From an uncultured Mediterraneibacter sp. (GTDB lineage Bacteria > Bacillota > Clostridia > Lachnospirales > Lachnospiraceae): a stretch of DNA of 64,000 nt. Position 1 is the first letter of the stretch. Every line of letters starts with the position of its first letter. The notes below the pieces were generated by a model. The model was not told the origin of the DNA. It worked only from the letters and a program-made list of their open reading frames with translations, and searched no databases. Of the stretch, positions 8,301 to 17,396 are shown piece after piece. The translations under genes and the position numbers were made by a program. The stretch covers positions 62,001 to 126,000 of the forward strand of contig CALWQP010000002.1 of the NCBI GenBank assembly GCA_944383695.1. The letters are read 5' to 3'.

Positions 8301-10025
8301 TTACTTTTTTTCAATCCCGAGATAGGGAAGCACATTATCATAAATGCTCTTAAGCACAGGGGCCGCGATCGTCCCGCCATAGTAGACTCCCTGGGGGTCA
8401 TGGATGATGACCATGCCGAGTATCTGCGGATCATCCGCCGGCGCGAATCCCAGGAAGGATGAGATATATTTATTGGCGCTTCTCGGGAGCGTCTGGGAAG
8501 TCGCAGTCTTGCCTCCGATGGAATACCCCTCCAGAAAAGCATTTTTCCCCGATCCTTCCGAAACAACACTCTCCAGGAGCATCTGCATGGTCTCGGATGT
8601 TTCTTTAGAGACAATGCCGGATTCCACCTCATACTCGAATTCCTTCACCACGTTCCCGCTATCGTCAAGGATTGCAGTTCCCACATGAGGCGTCACCCTG
8701 TTTCCTCCGTTTACAATGGAGCTGACTGTCACGGCCATCTGGATCGGCGTGACCTGAAAGGACTGCCCGAATGTCATGGTCGCCAGCTCCACGATCCCAA
8801 TATCTTCTTTCTTGTGCATGATCGTCCCCGCCTCCCCCGGCAGATCGATGTTCGTCAGCTTCATCAGCCCGAATGTTTCAAAATAATCATAAAACCGGTC
8901 CGCGCCAAGCCGCAGCCCGATGTCCATAAACACCGGATTACAGGAGTTTTGTATTCCCTGCACAAACGTCTCCTGCCCATGTCCCCCGACTTTATGGCAC
9001 CGGATCTTGCGATCCTCCACGATCCGGTACCCCGGACAGAAAAATGTATCGTCAAGAGACACCACCCCTTCTTCGAGGCAGGCAGAAGAAGTAATGATCT
9101 TAAACACGGACCCCGGCTCATACGTGTCATTGATGCAGCGGTTTCTCCACATCTGGTTGAGGGCATCCTGCAGTTCTTCATCTGTAAGAGACGATCCATC
9201 CACCCCGGTATTCAGCTCATACGGCTCGTTCAGATTAAATTCCGGCACATTCACCATGGCATAGATTTCTCCATTCTGAGGATTCATCAAAAGGATGGAC
9301 ACTGCCTCCGCCTGTTTTTCCTCCATTACTTTCATTGCCGCCTGCTCGCAGTAAGCCTGGATATTATAGTCCAGACTGACCTGAAGCGTCTCCCCTGCCA
9401 CGGGTTCGATCCGGTCTTCCGCCACCCCTTCCAGCTCCACGCCCCTGGCGTCGGTCACAGTGAGGATCGTACCGTTTGTCCCTTTTAAATACTCTTCATA
9501 TTTTACTTCCAGACCAATGATCCCCTGATTATCTCCCCCGGTAAATCCAAGGACCCGCGAGGCAAGTTCGTCATACGGATAATAACGTTTATAATCCTCA
9601 TCCACCTTTACACCCGCCAGGTCGTAACCTCTGATGCGGTCTCCGGTCTCTTTATCCACATTTGTCTTGATCTTCTCCATGGAAGACACTTTCTCTACTT
9701 TTTTTCTCACTTCAGCTTCATCCAGCTCAAGCTCCCGGCACAGAACGGAAATCACTTCCTCCGGCTCTTCCACCTGGCTGTGGATGACCGAAATCGTGCA
9801 CACCGTCCGGTTGGTAGCCAGCACTACGCCGTTGCGGTCCACAATCTCCCCGCGGGCCGCCTTGATCTCCCTCTCTCGCTCATGCAGATCCTGAGCCAGC
9901 TCCTGGTAATACTCCGCGTCAAACACCATCAGGTAGACCAGTCTTCCTATCAGAGCCGCAAGGATCAGGGCCGCGCAGAGAAAAACGATCATGATCTTCT
10001 TTTTGTTATAAGTCTTATTCTTCAT
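8301..10025 (-). CDS. Class B penicillin-binding protein (SpoVD/FtsI type), second copy
   Basis: 574 residues from the ATG at 10025; a TTG at 10043 would add six residues. Transmembrane anchor at about residues 10-32, dimerisation domain, then transpeptidase domain with SVFK (catalytic Ser about 306), SCN (about 361) and KTA (about 506) where most PBPs have KTG. The enzyme cross-links peptidoglycan outside the membrane with a SEDS partner. No good ribosome binding site is visible. The start region lies right behind a terminator-like hairpin (10035-10080). It is probably a paralogue of the upstream PBP, one perhaps serving division and the other the spore cortex, but no PASTA domain is present to settle this. 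Confidence 0.88.
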   Translation of the reverse strand: MKNKTYNKKKIMIVFLCAALILAALIGRLVYLMVFDAEYYQELAQDLHEREREIKAARGEIVDRNGVVLATNRTVCTISVIHSQVEEPEEVISVLCRELELDEAEVRKKVEKVSSMEKIKTNVDKETGDRIRGYDLAGVKVDEDYKRYYPYDELASRVLGFTGGDNQGIIGLEVKYEEYLKGTNGTILTVTDARGVELEGVAEDRIEPVAGETLQVSLDYNIQAYCEQAAMKVMEEKQAEAVSILLMNPQNGEIYAMVNVPEFNLNEPYELNTGVDGSSLTDEELQDALNQMWRNRCINDTYEPGSVFKIITSSACLEEGVVSLDDTFFCPGYRIVEDRKIRCHKVGGHGQETFVQGIQNSCNPVFMDIGLRLGADRFYDYFETFGLMKLTNIDLPGEAGTIMHKKEDIGIVELATMTFGQSFQVTPIQMAVTVSSIVNGGNRVTPHVGTAILDDSGNVVKEFEYEVESGIVSKETSETMQMLLESVVSEGSGKNAFLEGYSIGGKTATSQTLPRSANKYISSFLGFAPADDPQILGMVIIHDPQGVYYGGTIAAPVLKSIYDNVLPYLGIEKK

Positions 10026-10029
10026 ATAA

Positions 10030-10080
10030 TAAAAACCATGCAAAAGATGTTGTTACAGCTTATTACATCTTCTGCATGGT
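10030..10080 (-). terminator. Terminator-like hairpin between the two PBP genes
   Basis: Minus strand: ACCATGC.AGATGT pairs with its inverse (10035-10050 with 10065-10080; loop 14 bases) and is followed by TTTTTA at 10030-10035. The T-run ends only about five bases before the ATG of the next PBP. It could terminate most transcripts from upstream or act as an attenuator of the second PBP gene. Confidence 0.65.
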
Positions 10081-10115
10081 TATTCCCATTTCTGCCGCCG
10101 GCACTGCTGCCCGCG

Positions 10116-12185
10116 TCACTCCGGCGCTTCGCCCGAGGCCCAGTCATCCAGGTCCGGGCTGTAGTTTTCATCTATATATGAGCCGTCCGGGTTATTATAA
10201 GTGTCTTCATAATTTTCATCGTAGTCTGTGTACTCTGTATCTCCGAAATTCTGTCCCTCTGTCTGGACACTCTCTCCGCTTTCGGCAATAGTCGTGATTC
10301 CGAGATACGGGAACGCCTCTTCCATGATCTTCTTGCTTAAGCCCAGGACAAGAGAACTGTCTCCTGCCGAATCGTTCCGAGCCTCATCGATCACAACATA
10401 GATCAGCACTTCCGGATTCTCCTGGGGCGCGTAACCGATATAGGAAAGCAGGTATTTATTGTTTCCTCGGGGCAGCTTCTCCGCAGTCCCTGTCTTAGCG
10501 CCGATATCGTATCCTTCCACCTGAGCCCGCTGACCTGTCCCATAGTCCATCGTTGCCTTCATATAAGTTTTCAGCATCTTTGACGTCTCTGAGGACACTG
10601 TTTTCCGAAGAAGCACCGGGTCTTTTGTCTCAATGACATTGCCGTTCTCATCCTGGATCTGTTTCACAACGTGGGGTTCATAATAATACCCTCCATTAAT
10701 AAGAGAAGCGAAAGCAGACGCCATCTGCGTCATAGTCACATTGAAGTTCTGTCCGAACGAGTTGCTGGCAAGGTCTACCTCTGTCATACTGTCTGCCGTG
10801 TACAAAAGACCTGCCGTGTATGCTTCTCCCGGAAGATCGATGCCGGTGTATTCACCGAAACCAAAGATGTGCTGGTATCTGGTAAAGTTTTCTACTCCGA
10901 TAACAGACGCCATATCCATCAGCGCTACGTTACATGAATTGGCTATCGCATCCTGGATCGACTCTGTTCCATGGCCTGCCCGGTAATGGCATCCGATTTC
11001 CCAGCCCATGACATTCTTGGAACCGCCGCAGTAATAGGTCTCATCTCCGGTAAGTGTCCCGGTCTCAAGTCCTGCCGCCACAGTAAATGGCTTTGCCACG
11101 GAACCGGGCTCATAGGCGTCGCTGACACAGAAATTGCGCCAGAGGTCATTCAATGTCGCCGCTTCTTTCTCATCGTCCGACATTTCATTCCATTCCTGCT
11201 CCTTTCCCTGCTGGCTGTAGATTGCAGCCACCTCCTGCATCTTCTCTGTCCACGCCTCATCTGAATAAATCTGAGATCGGTTTCTCGGCTCATTCAGGTC
11301 AAAGTTGGGATAAGACGCTTCTGCCAGGATCTCTCCTGTATTCGGATTCATGATAATGACCGCAGTATTCTTGCTTCCAAGTTCGCCGTCACCCGCGCGT
11401 TCCTGGTTAAACTCCAGGATCGCTTTCTCCACGATGCTCTGGAGAGTTACATCAATGGTGGATACAACCGTATTTCCATTCTTTGCCGGTTTGACTGTCC
11501 TCTCCACAGAGGACTCACTGTCAAAATATCCGTACTCCCTGCCGTCTGTTCCGTTCAGCACGTCATTGTACGCATTTTCAATGCCAATGGCCCCCTGGTT
11601 TCCTGCATAGGTAAAACCGATCACATCGCTGGCCATACTGCCGTAGGGATAAGTCCTCGTATAGTCGTCCTCCAGCCAGATTCCCATCACATTAGGATAA
11701 TTCTCATCATCCGCATCGATCTCATTGAATTTCTGCGCTGTCTCATAATCAATCCCCCGGGCGAGAATCTCATAACGGCTGTCCGGATCCTCCTCCACCA
11801 GCCCATCCACAACGCTTCCTTCAATTCCAAAGCATTCTTTGAGGACTTCTTTGGTTGGTTCAATGTATTCGTCCTTATCCGTCATCATATTCACATCCAG
11901 GATGACATTGTACACACGCTCGCTGGAGGCGATCTTTGTGCCGTTGCGATCCACGATATCCCCACGCTTAAAAGCGATCACACGGCTGTCATAATTCTGC
12001 TGGTCCAGGACAGTCCTGGTATATCCGCTTCCTTTTGTTACATTGATATATGTGATCCTCCCTATAAGAACAACAAAAGCCAGTACCACTGCCATAAATA
12101 GCATTACCAGCTTCCGTTGCATCCTGAGCGGGAATTTTTTCGTTAAAAATTCAAATCTGCTCTTCTTTCTTTTTCTTCCTGCCAT
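10116..12185 (-). CDS. ftsI: Class B penicillin-binding protein (FtsI type)
   Basis: 689 residues. Basic N-terminus, membrane anchor at about residues 27-48, N-terminal dimerisation domain with RGDIVDRNG, and transpeptidase domain with SVAK (Ser 362), SCN (417) and KTG (564). The C-terminal 60 residues are an acidic tyrosine-rich tail (for example YTDYDENYEDTYNNPDG) that is not part of the catalytic fold and is unusual for the family. FtsI-type enzymes cross-link septal peptidoglycan together with FtsW. It lies directly after ftsL (12 bp), so the two are co-translated in one operon from the mraZ promoter. Confidence 0.92.
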   Translation of the reverse strand: MAGRKRKKSRFEFLTKKFPLRMQRKLVMLFMAVVLAFVVLIGRITYINVTKGSGYTRTVLDQQNYDSRVIAFKRGDIVDRNGTKIASSERVYNVILDVNMMTDKDEYIEPTKEVLKECFGIEGSVVDGLVEEDPDSRYEILARGIDYETAQKFNEIDADDENYPNVMGIWLEDDYTRTYPYGSMASDVIGFTYAGNQGAIGIENAYNDVLNGTDGREYGYFDSESSVERTVKPAKNGNTVVSTIDVTLQSIVEKAILEFNQERAGDGELGSKNTAVIIMNPNTGEILAEASYPNFDLNEPRNRSQIYSDEAWTEKMQEVAAIYSQQGKEQEWNEMSDDEKEAATLNDLWRNFCVSDAYEPGSVAKPFTVAAGLETGTLTGDETYYCGGSKNVMGWEIGCHYRAGHGTESIQDAIANSCNVALMDMASVIGVENFTRYQHIFGFGEYTGIDLPGEAYTAGLLYTADSMTEVDLASNSFGQNFNVTMTQMASAFASLINGGYYYEPHVVKQIQDENGNVIETKDPVLLRKTVSSETSKMLKTYMKATMDYGTGQRAQVEGYDIGAKTGTAEKLPRGNNKYLLSYIGYAPQENPEVLIYVVIDEARNDSAGDSSLVLGLSKKIMEEAFPYLGITTIAESGESVQTEGQNFGDTEYTDYDENYEDTYNNPDGSYIDENYSPDLDDWASGEAPE

Positions 12186-12197
12186 ATCATATTATCC

Positions 12198-12740
12198 TTA
12201 ATTTGATGCGTCGCTCGACTTGGCAAGCACTCCGCTTTCGGGAATGTCACTGTACTGCTTTACATATTCCCCGGACGGACTGTCATACTCCACAACTGTC
12301 CCCTGGGCAGCATATACCATTCCCATTTCATTCATCGCGCGGTCTCTCACTGTCTCCAGATTCACAGAATCCGCAGCTGCATTATAAGCCGTATTGTTTG
12401 CCTCTGTCATATCAGCAAGCTGCTCCTGCATCGCTGTCACATGCTCGGAGCGGCTGACGACCTCCGACTGAAGGCTTAGATACAGCATACACACCAGTAC
12501 TGCACAGACTGCTGCCGCCGCAAGGAAAACTGCATAAGCAGGATTGATGCTCATCGCACGGTGTCTGTTCTTTGCCACCTGACTGCTCATCTGCTTCGGC
12601 TGCTGCGGGCGTGCTTCCGGTGTTTTCTTCGGAAGAGGTTCCGCCTGACGTACCGCATTGCCGTACACATAAAACTGACCATAACTATTTTTCCTAATGT
12701 CTGCTGTTCTTCGATTATATGTGCCGTATTTTGCTGCCAT
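12198..12740 (-). CDS. ftsL: FtsL-like cell division protein
   Basis: 180 residues, ATG at 12740 preceded by AAGGGGCATTCGTC. The first 85 residues are a basic, Pro/Gln-rich cytoplasmic part. A single membrane helix (about 90-110, FLAAAAVCAVLVCMLYLSL) follows, then a short coiled-coil with heptads (EHVTAMQEQLADM) and a tail ending in the extracellular space. Size, topology and position between rsmH and the FtsI-type PBP fit FtsL, which scaffolds FtsQ/FtsB. Sequence similarity within this family is weak, so position carries much of the weight. Confidence 0.82.
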   Translation of the reverse strand: MAAKYGTYNRRTADIRKNSYGQFYVYGNAVRQAEPLPKKTPEARPQQPKQMSSQVAKNRHRAMSINPAYAVFLAAAAVCAVLVCMLYLSLQSEVVSRSEHVTAMQEQLADMTEANNTAYNAAADSVNLETVRDRAMNEMGMVYAAQGTVVEYDSPSGEYVKQYSDIPESGVLAKSSDASN

Positions 12741-12818
12741 GACGAATGCCCCTTTCCTGATCCTCTCTTCCGGGCTCTCCCCTTCCCGGAGGAAAATAAA
12801 TATTTTAACTACTCCCTG

Positions 12819-13754
12819 TTACTTCCGTTCAAATATCCTCAGTTTCGCGCTTTTTGAACGGCTGTTGGACTCCAGCTCCTCCTCTGACGGAAGGATCGGT
12901 TTCCTTGTGACGACGCTTCCTTTTGATGTCTTCCCACAGACACATACCGGAAAGTCTCTTGGACAGGTACATGGATTTTCGTTTTTCCGAAATGCGCTCT
13001 TCACAATCCTGTCCTCCAGTGAATGAAATGTGATGATACAGATCCGTCCCCCTGGATTCAACATGTCGATCATGTCATCCAGCGAATCTTTCAGCACGTC
13101 CAGTTCATGATTCAGTTCGATCCGTATCGCCTGGAACGTCCGCTTGGACGGATGTCCCGAAGTCTTCTGGACCTTCATCGGTATGGCGTGCCGTATGATC
13201 TCATTCAGCTGACCTGTTGTCTCGACCGGCCCTTTCGCGCGTTCTGCGACGATATGTTTTGCAATATTTTTTGCAAATCTGTCTTCCCCATAGTCGCGGA
13301 TCACCCGGTAAAGTTCCGTCTCACTGTATCCGTTGACAATATCCTTTGCCGTCATCTTCTGCCTCTGGTCCATCCTCATGTCAAGCGGTGCATCCACCCG
13401 GTATGAGAATCCCCTCTCAGCAGTGTCAAGCTGATAAGACGACACTCCCAGATCCAGAACGATCCCGTCCACCTTGTCAACGCCAATGTTTTGGAGCTGC
13501 GGCTTCATATCACGGTAATTGCTCCGTATTATCGTGACCTTCTCCCCGAAGCCTGCCAGGCGCTCTCCCGCCGCTTTAATGGCGTCTGCATCCTGGTCTA
13601 TTCCTATAAATCTCCCCTTGTCACCTAACCGGCTGCATACTTCAAAGGCATGTCCGCCTCCGCCCAGCGTGGCATCCACATAGATGCCGTCCGGTCTGAC
13701 ATTAAGCCCGTCCACTGTCTCATGCAGCAGGACAGATACATGTTCGAATGCCAT
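12819..13754 (-). CDS. rsmH: 16S rRNA m4C1402 methyltransferase RsmH (MraW)
   Basis: 311 residues, ATG at 13754 preceded by AAGGAGGAGACC. RsmH N4-methylates C1402 of 16S rRNA with SAM. Signature blocks: [27 protein letters not shown] (SAM binding), [24 protein letters not shown], the [17 protein letters not shown] block (landmark DAPLDMRMD), and [10 protein letters not shown] near the C-terminus. Second gene of the dcw operon, 13 bp after mraZ. Length and motifs are normal. Confidence 0.98.
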   Translation of the reverse strand: MAFEHVSVLLHETVDGLNVRPDGIYVDATLGGGGHAFEVCSRLGDKGRFIGIDQDADAIKAAGERLAGFGEKVTIIRSNYRDMKPQLQNIGVDKVDGIVLDLGVSSYQLDTAERGFSYRVDAPLDMRMDQRQKMTAKDIVNGYSETELYRVIRDYGEDRFAKNIAKHIVAERAKGPVETTGQLNEIIRHAIPMKVQKTSGHPSKRTFQAIRIELNHELDVLKDSLDDMIDMLNPGGRICIITFHSLEDRIVKSAFRKNENPCTCPRDFPVCVCGKTSKGSVVTRKPILPSEEELESNSRSKSAKLRIFERK

Positions 13755-13767
13755 GGTCTCCTCCTTA

Positions 13768-14205
13768 TCAGATCCTGATTCCTATGGACTCCATGCGTTC
13801 TGCAATGGCATCCAGGTCCTCTTCGCTCACCTGGCTGCGCTCTTCCCAAAGCGCCTTGTCCCAGATCTCGACCCTGTCCTGGACTCCCACCAGAACGACG
13901 TCTTTCTCAAGATGCGCTGCTTTGCGGAGTGACGGCGGGACAAGAACTCTCCCCTGCTTGTCGAAACTGCCCTCCGAAGCACTTCCAAAGAAATAACGTT
14001 TAAAGATTCTGGCATCCTTATTCATGCGTGGTAAGGTTTCAAGCTCGGCGACGAATTTATTCCATTCATCCTGAGAGTATACAAAGAGGCAGCCCTCCAG
14101 CCCGTTACATATGACGAAGCTGTCGCCCAGATCGTCCCGAAGCTTTGCCGGGATGATGAGTCGTCCCTTTTCATCAATGCTATGGTTGAACTCTCCTAAT
14201 AACAT
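13768..14205 (-). CDS. mraZ: Transcriptional regulator MraZ
   Basis: 145 residues with two SpoVT/AbrB-like halves: [20 protein letters not shown] at the N-terminus and a second with the matching [15 protein letters not shown] block in the middle. MraZ is a ring-forming DNA-binding protein that represses its own dcw operon by binding direct repeats upstream. Exactly such repeats occur at 14246-14299. Ribosome binding site GAAAGGATTCCAG before the ATG. First gene of the cluster. Confidence 0.97.
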   Translation of the reverse strand: MLLGEFNHSIDEKGRLIIPAKLRDDLGDSFVICNGLEGCLFVYSQDEWNKFVAELETLPRMNKDARIFKRYFFGSASEGSFDKQGRVLVPPSLRKAAHLEKDVVLVGVQDRVEIWDKALWEERSQVSEEDLDAIAERMESIGIRI

Positions 14206-14245
14206 CTGGAATCCTTTCTCTTAATGTGAGCCTCCACATTGCTCC

Positions 14246-14299
14246 CCACTTTGTACCACTAGTCACCACTCTTTACCACTTGACTCCATTCTAAACCAC
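14246..14299 (-). promoter_or_regulatory. MraZ-type operator: 10-bp phased GTGG array
   Basis: Minus-strand GTGG boxes (plus CCAC) start at 14246, 14256, 14266, 14276 and 14296, with a one-base variant (GGAG context, CCAT) at 14286. This gives six units at exactly 10-bp spacing; a further GTGG lies at 14234. MraZ is known to bind TGGG-like direct repeats with 10-bp periodicity upstream of its own gene. The array overlaps the -10 and the leader, consistent with autorepression. Confidence 0.85.
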
Positions 14300-14316
14300 C
14301 ACTCTCCCTTTTTCAA
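14288..14316 (-). promoter_or_regulatory. Sigma-A promoter of the dcw operon
   Basis: Minus strand: TTGAAA (14311-14316), 17-bp spacer, TAGAAT (14288-14293), about 80 bp upstream of mraZ. The -10 lies inside the GTGG array. Confidence 0.8.
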
Positions 14317-14353
14317 CCCCTTTTTTTGGTTTTTTTGTGTTCCGCCATTGTCC

Positions 14354-14432
14354 AAAAAACAGTGTAAATCCCTGTTTTTAGGGCAAAAAAAGAACATGTA
14401 GGGTATGGATCAGTTCCATCACCCTACATGTT
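14354..14432 (-). terminator. Tandem terminators downstream of the small membrane protein gene
   Basis: First hairpin: a 12-bp perfect stem AACATGTAGGGT / ACCCTACATGTT (14393-14404 and 14421-14432), followed on the minus strand by CTTTTTTTG. Second: AAAAACAG / CTGTTTTT around 14354-14378, with a T-run on the minus strand. They separate the 14523 gene from the mraZ promoter. The remaining intergenic sequence shows nothing else. Confidence 0.8.
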
Positions 14433-14522
14433 GTATTTTTTCTTCTTTCAGAGTATTATATTGAATTTTAATATCGCAGTCAATATTACCATTCTCTCCC
14501 AAATCTCACCACTTTATGCAGC

Positions 14523-14780
14523 TTATTCTGCCTCTGTTTCTGACTGTACGGTAAGATTGTTCAGATAATTCGAGATCGAATCATAATTGACTTCAGCCAC
14601 CACTCTATCTTTTCCCGACTCATACATGTCATAAGCTGAGTATCCCAGCCACGCGATCAGAGCGAGCGCCACAAGTGCAAGGACTCCTTTGCGGACAAAA
14701 TTCATTATCTTCTGCTTCCGCATGATCTGTTTTCTGTTCGCTTTCTCCTTTTTATAACGATCCACTTTTTCCTGGCTCAT
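14523..14780 (-). CDS. Small single-pass membrane protein of unknown function
   Basis: 85 residues. A highly basic N-terminus (about residues 5-32, rich in Lys/Arg) is followed by one hydrophobic helix (GVLALVALALIAWLGYSAYDMY) and a short acidic C-terminus that should lie outside. The ribosome binding site is GAAAGGAGC upstream of the ATG. I do not recognise the family. It sits between degV and the dcw cluster and is ended by tandem terminators. The 8-bp hairpin TATGCCGT/ACGGCATA (14805-14827) lies in its leader. Confidence 0.7.
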   Translation of the reverse strand: MSQEKVDRYKKEKANRKQIMRKQKIMNFVRKGVLALVALALIAWLGYSAYDMYESGKDRVVAEVNYDSISNYLNNLTVQSETEAE

Positions 14781-14875
14781 ATCTCACATGCTCCTTTCAT
14801 CATTTATGCCGTTGTTTTCACGGCATATGGTACACTCTGGGGTACCCGCATACTGACAGTTTACCACACTATGCC

Positions 14876-15721
14876 TCAGAGCACAACAATTATTCCTCCG
14901 TCATTCGCATACATTGTACTGATTCCTGCCGTATCCACGATAAAGCTGTCTTTGACACGCATTTTGTCAAGCAGCATCCTCTCCACTTCCCTGGCACGTT
15001 CCGGACAGTTGCAGTGAGCGATGGCAAGCACTTTATCCCTGGTCTGCTTTCCGTCGCGCACGATCTGTTCCGCCATTTTGGTCAGAGCGCGCTTTATGCC
15101 CCTGGCCTGACCGAGCTGACAGATCGTCCCTTCCGGGGTGGATCCCATAACCGGCTTGATGTTGAGAGCGCTTGCCACAAAAGATTTAATCCCGGTGAGC
15201 CGTCCGTTTTTGCGGAGCGTATCAAGGTTCTCCAGGACAAAATAGGTATTCTGTCCGCTGATATAGCGCTCCACCGTGCTGACCGTATCCTCAAACGACA
15301 GTCCCTGCTCTTCACATTCCTGTATCTTACATGCGATCAGAGTCTCTCCCACGGACGCCGAACGAGAGTTGAACACATAAATCTGCTTTTTATCTCCGCC
15401 ATGTTCTTCCAGCCAGAGCTTCCTTGCAAGCTGCGCACTGTTGCAGGAGCCGCTCAATTCAGAAGAAAGTGTCACTACATAGACTCTCTGTTCAGTTCCG
15501 TTGTACAGTTCCATATATTTCTCGGGAGACGGACAGGATGACTTTGGGCATTCCGGACTGGCTGCCACACGCCGGAGAAAATCTGCCTGGTCAAACGTGT
15601 CGTCATCCACCACCGTGTCCCCATCCACCTGCATACTGAGGGGCGCGCTCACATATATCCCGCTTTCCTTCATCTTATAAGTCAGCTCCCCGCAGCTGTC
15701 TACTATTATCTTGTAATCCAT
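14876..15721 (-). CDS. DegV family fatty-acid-binding protein
   Basis: 281 residues. DegV proteins bind a fatty acyl chain; some (FakB) present fatty acids to FakA kinase for acyl-phosphate formation. Seen here: the N-terminal IIVDSCGELTYKM with the DSxxxL pattern of the family, TSCPSPE-like segment SSCPSPEKYMELY, LSSELSGSCNSA, a central helical region, and KPVMGSTPEG in the C-terminal lobe. Whether it is a FakB partner cannot be told, as no fakA gene is in the window. Ribosome binding site GGAAGGAGATATT. Confidence 0.9.
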   Translation of the reverse strand: MDYKIIVDSCGELTYKMKESGIYVSAPLSMQVDGDTVVDDDTFDQADFLRRVAASPECPKSSCPSPEKYMELYNGTEQRVYVVTLSSELSGSCNSAQLARKLWLEEHGGDKKQIYVFNSRSASVGETLIACKIQECEEQGLSFEDTVSTVERYISGQNTYFVLENLDTLRKNGRLTGIKSFVASALNIKPVMGSTPEGTICQLGQARGIKRALTKMAEQIVRDGKQTRDKVLAIAHCNCPERAREVERMLLDKMRVKDSFIVDTAGISTMYANDGGIIVVL

Positions 15722-15845
15722 AATATCTCCTTCCGAACTGTAAAGTATATTTTATGTTTCTATTATATGTAGTTTTTAATACTAGATTAAAATATACCAT
15801 ATATTTCCTCAGAAGGAAAGACCTTAATATGAAAATCTTATGAGC

Positions 15846-17327
15846 TTATTCGCCCTCCAGCCTGATCTTGCGCGAGATCCCCAGGGCAATCCCCATCTCC
15901 GCCATAAGAAACAGGATCGCGGTTCCCCCATAACTGATAAAGGGAAGGGTGATCCCTGTCGTCGGAAGCAGCCCTGTGACCACCGCGATATTCAGGATAA
16001 CCTGAAGCGCAATATGGGCAAAAATCCCTGTTGCGATAAGCGAACCATACAGATCGGGCGCATTCTTTGCAATAAACATCAACCGGTACAACAACAAGCC
16101 AAAAAGTACAAGGATCAGGATCGCACCGAACACGCCGAGCTCCTCGCAGATAACGACCAGGATCATATCGTTTTGTGCCTCCGGGATCACGCCCAGCTTT
16201 TGGGTGCTGTTTCCCAGTCCCTTTCCAAAGAAACCTCCGCTTCCAATGGCGTACAGTCCCTGCATGACCTGATAACTCCCTGTATCCATCGTCGCTTCTG
16301 GATTCAGCCATGAGATGATCCTCTGAAGCCGGAAATTATCGCTGTTTGCAACGGTCACAGACAGAACGGCAATTCCGATCGCTGCTGCCGCCGCGCCAAT
16401 CCCTATGATCGCCAGGAAAGGCTTTGTTTTCGGGTGGATCACAAAAATCAGGATGCAGGTGATCGCCATAACGATAATGGCGGTACTGAGATTGTCCGTG
16501 AGAAACAAAACGCCCCCTGACGCAACCGCACCCAGCACGAGCACCCGGATGATCCCCTCCATTGTATACGCCTTTCTGCCAAGGCGGCATAATTCATAGG
16601 AAATGAAGAGGATGACCGCGATCTTCGTGATCTCCGCCGGCTGAATGGTCAGTATCTCACCCACTCCGATCCATCTCCGCGCCCCATTAATGGTCACTCC
16701 AAGAGGCGTCTGCACAAGCGCCATGAGGATCATGGCGACCACATAGATTTCCAGCGCAAAGGCGCCGTAAAAATGGTAATCGATCTTCGATACAATGAAC
16801 ATGCCGACGACGCCTGCGGCGCCGATCAGCGCCTGTTTTGAAAAATAAAACATATCATTTCCAAAGTCCACCTGCGCCTCGTATGCACTGGTACTGTACA
16901 GCATGACCAGTCCAAAGCACATCAGGAATACAATGACCATCAGCAGGTCATAATCAAAATACTGCTCTTTTGCCGCTGTTTTGCTCCTGCTCCTGGCGAT
17001 CACCGCGGCCAGCCCGGTCCGCTTCTGCGTTTTCGCCTTCGCAGCCGCGTTCCGAGTCTGACGTTCCTTTCTTCCGGCGGGGCTGTCCGGAAGAGGCTTC
17101 GGCGTGTGCAGCACCTGCCGTCTCCGGTCGATCACTCTCTGGTATTCCTCATATCCGGAACGTATACTCACCGGACGCATGGGCCGTGTATCAGAGAGCT
17201 GGCTGTTCTTGCGGAGCATTTTCTCAATTCTCAGGGGCTGTGTATCCCTCGGGCTGCTCCCGCTCTTTTTTCCACTCTGTTTTTTCTGTCCGCGCTGTCT
17301 GATCGGTCTGACAGTCCTGCTTCTCAT
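15846..17327 (-). CDS. SEDS-family glycosyltransferase with long cytoplasmic N-terminus
   Basis: 493 residues from the ATG at 17327, which has AGGTGATGAT in front; a longer reading to 17384 is less likely. The first 120 residues are very basic and Ser/Arg-rich with no membrane helix. Ten or so helices then follow, with the FtsW/RodA/SpoVE marks VMLYSTSAYEAQ, GARRWIGVG, QPAEITKIAV, YQVMQGLYAIGSGG and PFISYGGTAI. It is a second SEDS polymerase besides the one at 4777, and could be RodA-, FtsW- or SpoVE-like in role. The gene next to it is asparagine synthase; no partner PBP is adjacent. Confidence 0.88.
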   Translation of the reverse strand: MRSRTVRPIRQRGQKKQSGKKSGSSPRDTQPLRIEKMLRKNSQLSDTRPMRPVSIRSGYEEYQRVIDRRRQVLHTPKPLPDSPAGRKERQTRNAAAKAKTQKRTGLAAVIARSRSKTAAKEQYFDYDLLMVIVFLMCFGLVMLYSTSAYEAQVDFGNDMFYFSKQALIGAAGVVGMFIVSKIDYHFYGAFALEIYVVAMILMALVQTPLGVTINGARRWIGVGEILTIQPAEITKIAVILFISYELCRLGRKAYTMEGIIRVLVLGAVASGGVLFLTDNLSTAIIVMAITCILIFVIHPKTKPFLAIIGIGAAAAAIGIAVLSVTVANSDNFRLQRIISWLNPEATMDTGSYQVMQGLYAIGSGGFFGKGLGNSTQKLGVIPEAQNDMILVVICEELGVFGAILILVLFGLLLYRLMFIAKNAPDLYGSLIATGIFAHIALQVILNIAVVTGLLPTTGITLPFISYGGTAILFLMAEMGIALGISRKIRLEGE

Positions 17328-17396
17328 ATCATCACCTGTCCTGTATTCATGAATGCCTGTACCGTGGCCTGACCTCCGGTACATCCCCTTGTCCGC

